Assembly: GCA_035656095.1 (NCBI GenBank)
Contig: DASRTE010000043.1
Coordinates: 1 to 6,782, forward strand
DNA: 6,782 nucleotides
Direction of reading: 5' to 3'
Source: DASRTE01 sp035656095
GTDB lineage: Bacteria; Actinomycetota; Actinomycetes; Jiangellales; Jiangellaceae
In this document: one piece after another, positions 5,558 through 6,782 of the stretch
Layout of the letters: every line of letters starts with the position of its first letter
Position numbering within the stretch: position 1 is the first letter of the stretch
The notes under the pieces: model-generated
The model's database searches: none
The model's input: only the letters and a program-made list of their open reading frames with translations
Told to the model about the DNA's origin: nothing
Translations under genes and position numbers: made by a program

Positions 5558-6782
5558 CTAGCGCCTCCCGCCGGCGGCCGTGTCGGGTGGCGGCCGGTCG
5601 GCCGCCGTCTCCGGACGGGCGAACGCCACCGCGAAGATCCCGGCGATGGCCACGCCCACCGCGGCGAGGATGGCCCAGACCACCCGCCTGCTGGTGCCCG
5701 CCGGACCCACCACCAACGTGCCGGCCGCAACGAACGGCAGCAGCGCCGCCACGCCTGCGAGCCGGCGCGGCCACTCCAGGAGCCGCGACACCAGGGGGTG
5801 CTCCTCGATGCGGGCGACCAGGCCACCCAGGGTGCCGATGAGGGCCAGGATCACCGCTGCCGCCAGCTCGGTGCGCGTGCCCGCCGACAGTGCGTCGGTT
5901 GCCGCTCCGGAACCGGCACCGCCGGCGGCGTCGGCAACGCCACCCGACGTGATCGTGTCCAGCCGCCAGGCGCCGACCGTGAGCGTCAGGGCCGACAGGG
6001 CCGTCGCGATCCAGGCGGTGCGCAGCCAGCCCCGCCGCGCGGGTCGCAACGACCACCGCACCTCGGCCACGCCGCGCTCGAAGTCGGTCGCCCGCAGCGC
6101 GATGCGCAGGTGCCCGCCGGTGTCGACGTCGACACACCCCATGTCGTGCTCGTTCGATCCCACCCACAGGCTGGCCACCGGGACGTCGACCCCGGGCGGC
6201 ATGTCGGCCTCGAAGTGGTAGCTCTCGGTGGAGAACAGGCTCTCCGCAGCCGACGCCGCCTGCCGGGGGATCCAGCACAGCGCCGCCAGCGGTGCCCGCG
6301 GCCACGGCTCCGGCGCCAGGTCACCCAACTCCTCGTAGGAGAACTTCACGATGCGCTGCGTGCCCGGCGGGTCGTGCACCAGCGTCGCCAGGAGGAACTG
6401 GTCGGTGAACTGGTCGAGCATCAACGGGAACAGTCCGTCCGCACGCAGCGCGGCGCGCTGGCCGGCCTCCTCCGCATGCATGCGCGCGCGTGCCTCGCGC
6501 CCATCGGCGCCGGGAGTCGTGAGCAGGGTCTCGATGTCGCCCACGATGTCGGGCGCGAGCGGCGCCGCGAGGATCCCCTCGGCCCACGCCGTCATCGCTC
6601 GCACCATGAGCAGGCCCTGCTGGCCCCGGGTCAGCACTGGCAGCGCCGACCCCGACTCGTCGCGGCAGTCGAAGTTGACGAGCGTCTCCTTGCGGAGCGT
6701 GGTCAGCGGGACGAGCCGCGCCGTCGTCCGGCCGATCGCCAGCTCCGGGGCTGCGTCGGGCACCGTGAAGTGGACGCTCTGG
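5558..6782 (-). CDS. Protein with soluble N-terminal domain and four C-terminal TM segments, partial (5' end beyond window)
   Basis: The frame ends at TAG 5558 and is still open at the right edge. GTG 6763 is a possible start, but the codons before it read QSVHFT and continue smoothly into VPDAAPELAIGRTTARLV, so the true start is probably outside the window. Counting from 6763, residues 1-240 form a soluble domain. It includes LVPLTTLRKETLVNFDCRDE (18-37), a helical middle, and a strand-rich part with SYHFEADMPPGVDV (181-194). Four hydrophobic segments follow, at about 247-265, 300-317, 335-353 and 361-382, with a short Arg/Pro tail. Similar 'LTTLRKETL-F-RDESG--LPVLT' proteins are, to my memory, uncharacterised actinobacterial proteins. 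It precedes the small basic ORF and the beta-propeller in transcription order and may share their mRNA. The function is unknown. Confidence 0.82.
   Translation of the reverse strand, partial: QSVHFTVPDAAPELAIGRTTARLVPLTTLRKETLVNFDCRDESGSALPVLTRGQQGLLMVRAMTAWAEGILAAPLAPDIVGDIETLLTTPGADGREARARMHAEEAGQRAALRADGLFPLMLDQFTDQFLLATLVHDPPGTQRIVKFSYEELGDLAPEPWPRAPLAALCWIPRQAASAAESLFSTESYHFEADMPPGVDVPVASLWVGSNEHDMGCVDVDTGGHLRIALRATDFERGVAEVRWSLRPARRGWLRTAWIATALSALTLTVGAWRLDTITSGGVADAAGGAGSGAATDALSAGTRTELAAAVILALIGTLGGLVARIEEHPLVSRLLEWPRRLAGVAALLPFVAAGTLVVGPAGTSRRVVWAILAAVGVAIAGIFAVAFARPETAADRPPPDTAAGGRR

Noticed and set aside
4020..5561. Plus-strand 513-codon frame opposite the beta-propeller
   Set aside because: Its composition (His/Arg/Gly/Val repeats) is the antisense shadow of a high-GC gene. 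The minus strand shows real propeller repeats and a signal anchor.
1..6782. CRISPR array or intact defence system
   Set aside because: There are no spaced direct repeats of CRISPR length. The only repeat cluster is the 3 x 11-bp array, and no nuclease, methylase or toxin motif was recognised.

Overview
The window is uniformly GC-rich with strongly GC-biased third codon positions, GTG starts, an actinobacterial-style integral membrane protein and a secreted beta-propeller carrying a long Thr/Pro linker. This suggests a high-GC Actinobacteriota genome. The Thr-rich linker in particular resembles secreted proteins of Acidimicrobiia, but the class assignment is inference only.

Left part (1-2135): 402 bases without a convincing gene, holding two GC-rich hairpins, lead into a 371-residue polytopic membrane protein of unknown function (403-1518, +). 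It faces the decayed, frameshifted 3' end of an IS3-family transposase (1595-1838, -). Between that remnant and 2135 lie three 11-bp tandem units (1958-1990) and a 42-base stretch that reads as the 3' half of a tRNA-Phe, from the anticodon loop to the discriminator base, with no 5' half (2094-2135, +). A tRNA 3' fragment is the usual scar of a tyrosine-recombinase integration. If so, the chromosome that originally followed tRNA-Phe begins at about 2136, and the sequence to its left is, or was, an integrated element.

Right part (2136-6782): a hairpin just after the tRNA fragment may be the old tRNA terminator. Next come a candidate promoter and a GT-C fold (ArnT/PMT-like) membrane glycosyltransferase (2329-3753, +). 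It converges on a minus-strand group: a YVTN/YncE-type beta-propeller with an N-terminal anchor (4017-5243), a possible small basic protein (5327-5518), and a protein with a soluble N-terminal domain and four C-terminal membrane segments that runs off the right edge (5558-6782). The spacings (39 and 83 bases) allow the three to form one operon. The convergent gap holds a hairpin and what looks like a truncated coding fragment.

I see no intact defence, biosynthetic or mobile module. The most interesting structure is the island boundary around 1595-2170. The membrane proteins are cell-envelope related, but nothing in the sequence links them into one pathway.
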